Assembly: GCA_964545245.1 (NCBI GenBank)
Contig: CAZJFC010000091.1
Span: 1 to 5,530 of the forward strand
Length of the DNA stretch: 5,530 nt
Reading direction: 5' to 3'
Origin: CAZJFC01 sp964545245
Lineage (GTDB): Bacteria > Pseudomonadota > Alphaproteobacteria > Rickettsiales > 21-14-0-20-44-7
Shown: positions 4,162 through 5,530 of the stretch, one piece after another
Position numbering within the stretch: position 1 is the first letter of the stretch
Layout: every line of letters begins with the position of its first letter
Notes under the pieces: model-generated
Databases searched by the model: none
The model's input: the letters and a program-made list of their open reading frames with translations, nothing else
What the model was told of the DNA's origin: nothing
Position numbers and translations under genes: made by a program

Positions 4162-5403
4162 ATGGCTTATCTCAATAAAAACATCATCCTCATTTTCCTG
4201 CTTGGCATTTCCAGCGGGTTTCCGCTTGCGCTTACCGGGGCGAACCTTGGTTACTGGATGACTGAAACTAACGTGGACATTAAAACCGTCGCGTTTTTTT
4301 CGCTGGTGGGGACGGCTTATAGCCTAAAATTCCTGTGGGCGCCGCTGATCGACAAGGTTTCTCTGCCCATAATTTCCCGGCTGCTTGGCCGGCGCAAAAG
4401 CTGGATGCTGGTGACGCAGATCGCGCTGATGCTCTCCATCTTCGCGGTGGGGATGACAGACCCGGCAACCCAGCTCTGGCATACCGCGCTCTACTGCGTC
4501 GCCCTCGCCTTTGCCTCCGCCAGCCAGGATATCGTCATTGACGCTTACCGCGTGGAGATACTTGAGCCGGAAGACCAGGGGCTTGGCGCGGCGGCGATCA
4601 CGCTCGGTTACCGCATCGGGATGCTGATCTCCGGCGCGGGCGGGATGTATATGCTCGCCGCCGGGTTCGCATGGCCGGAAATCTACCGGCTGCTTTCCGT
4701 CACCACACTGTTCGGCGCGGCTGTCGCGCTGTTCGGCCCGCGCCCCGAAATCGAAAAAGCCCCGCAGGAAAAAAAGGGTTTCGGCGAATGGTTCACCGAT
4801 GCGGTGATAAACCCGTTCCGCAGCTTCGCCAAAACCGAGGGCTGGCTCGCCTTTTTGCTTTTCGTGCTACTGTTCAAGCTGGGCGACGCGATGATGAGCG
4901 GCGTCATCATGGGCGCGTTCTACAAAATGCTGGGAACCGACCCGGCCACGCTCGCCAATATCACCAAGGTTTTTGGCCTTATCGCCACCATTATCGGCGC
5001 GTTCGTCGGCGGATGGCTGGTGAAAAAACTGGGGCTGGTGAAAGCGCTGTGGATCGGCGCGATATTGCAGACCGCGACCAACCTGCTGTTCGCCGTGCTT
5101 GCGGAAGTAGGCAATAATATCCCGCTGCTCACCTTCGCCATCGGCGCGGATAATTTCTGCGGCGGGCTTGCCACCACCGCCTTTGTCGCCCTCATCAGCC
5201 GGTTGTGCAACCTCAATTACACCGCCACGCAATATGCGCTGCTCTCCTCGCTTTCATCGGTGGGGCGCACCGTAATTTCCGCTTATGGCGGGGTTGTCAT
5301 CACCGCTGTCGGCTGGCCGCTATTCTTCGTTTTCACTGCCGCCGTAGCCCTGCCGGGGATTGTTTTGCTGGCCATTATTACGAAATATTTGAGGAAGGGA
5401 TGA
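4162..5403 (+). CDS. ampG: AmpG-type muropeptide permease (MFS transporter)
   Basis: Inner-membrane major facilitator transporter expected to import GlcNAc-1,6-anhydro-MurNAc peptides for cell-wall recycling, a process that in many proteobacteria also feeds AmpR-type beta-lactamase induction. The 413 residues contain about 12 hydrophobic segments (roughly 7-24, 42-62, 82-98, 107-124, 152-170, 177-192, 228-248, 268-286, 296-314, 320-345, 366-384, 386-406). AmpG-type motifs are visible: SLKFLWAPLID (54-64), GRRKSW (76-81), SQDIVIDAYRVE (121-132), GYRIGMLISGAG (149-160) and YTATQYALLSSL (353-364). It is shorter than E. coli AmpG (491 residues), which has extra C-terminal helices. The ATG at 4162 is fixed by an in-frame TGA at 4150-4152; no Shine-Dalgarno is seen, and repeat sequence reaches nearly to the start. 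Family is clear; the exact substrate is inferred. Confidence 0.9.
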   Translation: MAYLNKNIILIFLLGISSGFPLALTGANLGYWMTETNVDIKTVAFFSLVGTAYSLKFLWAPLIDKVSLPIISRLLGRRKSWMLVTQIALMLSIFAVGMTDPATQLWHTALYCVALAFASASQDIVIDAYRVEILEPEDQGLGAAAITLGYRIGMLISGAGGMYMLAAGFAWPEIYRLLSVTTLFGAAVALFGPRPEIEKAPQEKKGFGEWFTDAVINPFRSFAKTEGWLAFLLFVLLFKLGDAMMSGVIMGAFYKMLGTDPATLANITKVFGLIATIIGAFVGGWLVKKLGLVKALWIGAILQTATNLLFAVLAEVGNNIPLLTFAIGADNFCGGLATTAFVALISRLCNLNYTATQYALLSSLSSVGRTVISAYGGVVITAVGWPLFFVFTAAVALPGIVLLAIITKYLRKG

Positions 5404-5483
5404 GGTCATTTTTTTGCCCCCGTGCGGCGCTGCTGTGCCTTCCCCCTTCGCTAAAGCTACGGCGGACGCAGCCGATGGGCTGT

Positions 5484-5501
5484 GCCGTTCTCCTGAACGG
5501 C
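5484..5501 (+). terminator. Hairpin downstream of ampG, possible weak terminator
   Basis: A perfect 7-bp stem, GCCGTTC (5484-5490) with GAACGGC (5495-5501), closes a TCCT tetraloop 80 bp past the ampG stop. It is followed by TTCTCAATT, which is only weakly T-rich, so termination is a guess. The preceding stretch (5404-5483) holds no gene; its CTTCGCTAAAGCTACGG segment looks like part of a dispersed intergenic repeat. Confidence 0.35.
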
Positions 5502-5513
5502 TTCTCAATTCAC

Positions 5514-5530
5514 CCCTCCCTGAGGGAGGG
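5514..5530. repeat. CCCTCCC palindrome at the right edge, probably a truncated repeat copy
   Basis: CCCTCCC (5514-5520), loop TGA, then GGGAGGG (5524-5530) forms a perfect 7-bp stem cut by the window end. Composition and form resemble the second hairpin of the cluster at 1428-1463, suggesting another member of that family begins here. Confidence 0.5.

Noticed and set aside
4149..4178. Nine-codon open frame overlapping the ampG start, as a possible regulatory leader peptide
   Set aside because: It has no Shine-Dalgarno, no codon bias suggesting attenuation, and lies at the end of repeat sequence.
5409..5415. T7 run after ampG as an intrinsic terminator
   Set aside because: No stem precedes it; the nearest hairpin is 70 bp further downstream.

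Overview
The window looks like a chromosomal segment of an alphaproteobacterium, probably from an environmental or host-associated assembly, since a run of 10 Ns marks an assembly gap. The basis is the protein sequences: an adenosine kinase of the alphaproteobacterial PfkB type, an RsmB-type rRNA methyltransferase on the same strand and just upstream of rpe, and an AmpG-type muropeptide permease. I cannot place it to order or genus.

Layout. Minus strand, read right to left: rsmB (2959-1565, 16S rRNA m5C967 methyltransferase), a compact AT-rich toxin-antitoxin pair (BrnT-like toxin 1245-955, then ribbon-helix-helix antitoxin 977-681, overlapping by 23 nt), then rpe (447 to beyond the left edge, ribulose-phosphate 3-epimerase). 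Plus strand, divergent from rsmB: adenosine kinase (3093-4070) followed 91 bp later by ampG (4162-5403). The right end (5404-5530) carries only short hairpins and the start of a repeat. rsmB and rpe look like housekeeping neighbours separated by an inserted toxin-antitoxin module and repeats. Adenosine kinase and ampG are probably co-transcribed.

The most striking content is the repeats. At least five places hold short foldback (palindromic) blocks built from 6-, 7- or 8-nt units that stay in strict register: hexamers at 484-537 and 4073-4138, heptamers at 2410-2472, octamers at 1506-1561 and 1907-2112. A direct heptamer pair lies at 641-668. Unit sequences differ between blocks but the construction is alike: tandem units whose orientation flips near the middle. 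Two of the blocks lie inside the rsmB coding sequence and leave it open. The 206-bp octamer block adds about 60 residues with an eight-residue period between the SAM-binding and catalytic motifs of the methyltransferase. They recall cyanobacterial STRRs (short-unit tandem repeats) and Rickettsia palindromic elements (in-frame palindromes in genes), but match neither exactly in what I can see. A separate CCCTCTCC-type palindrome family occurs at 545-575, around the gap at 1334-1500, and possibly at the right edge.
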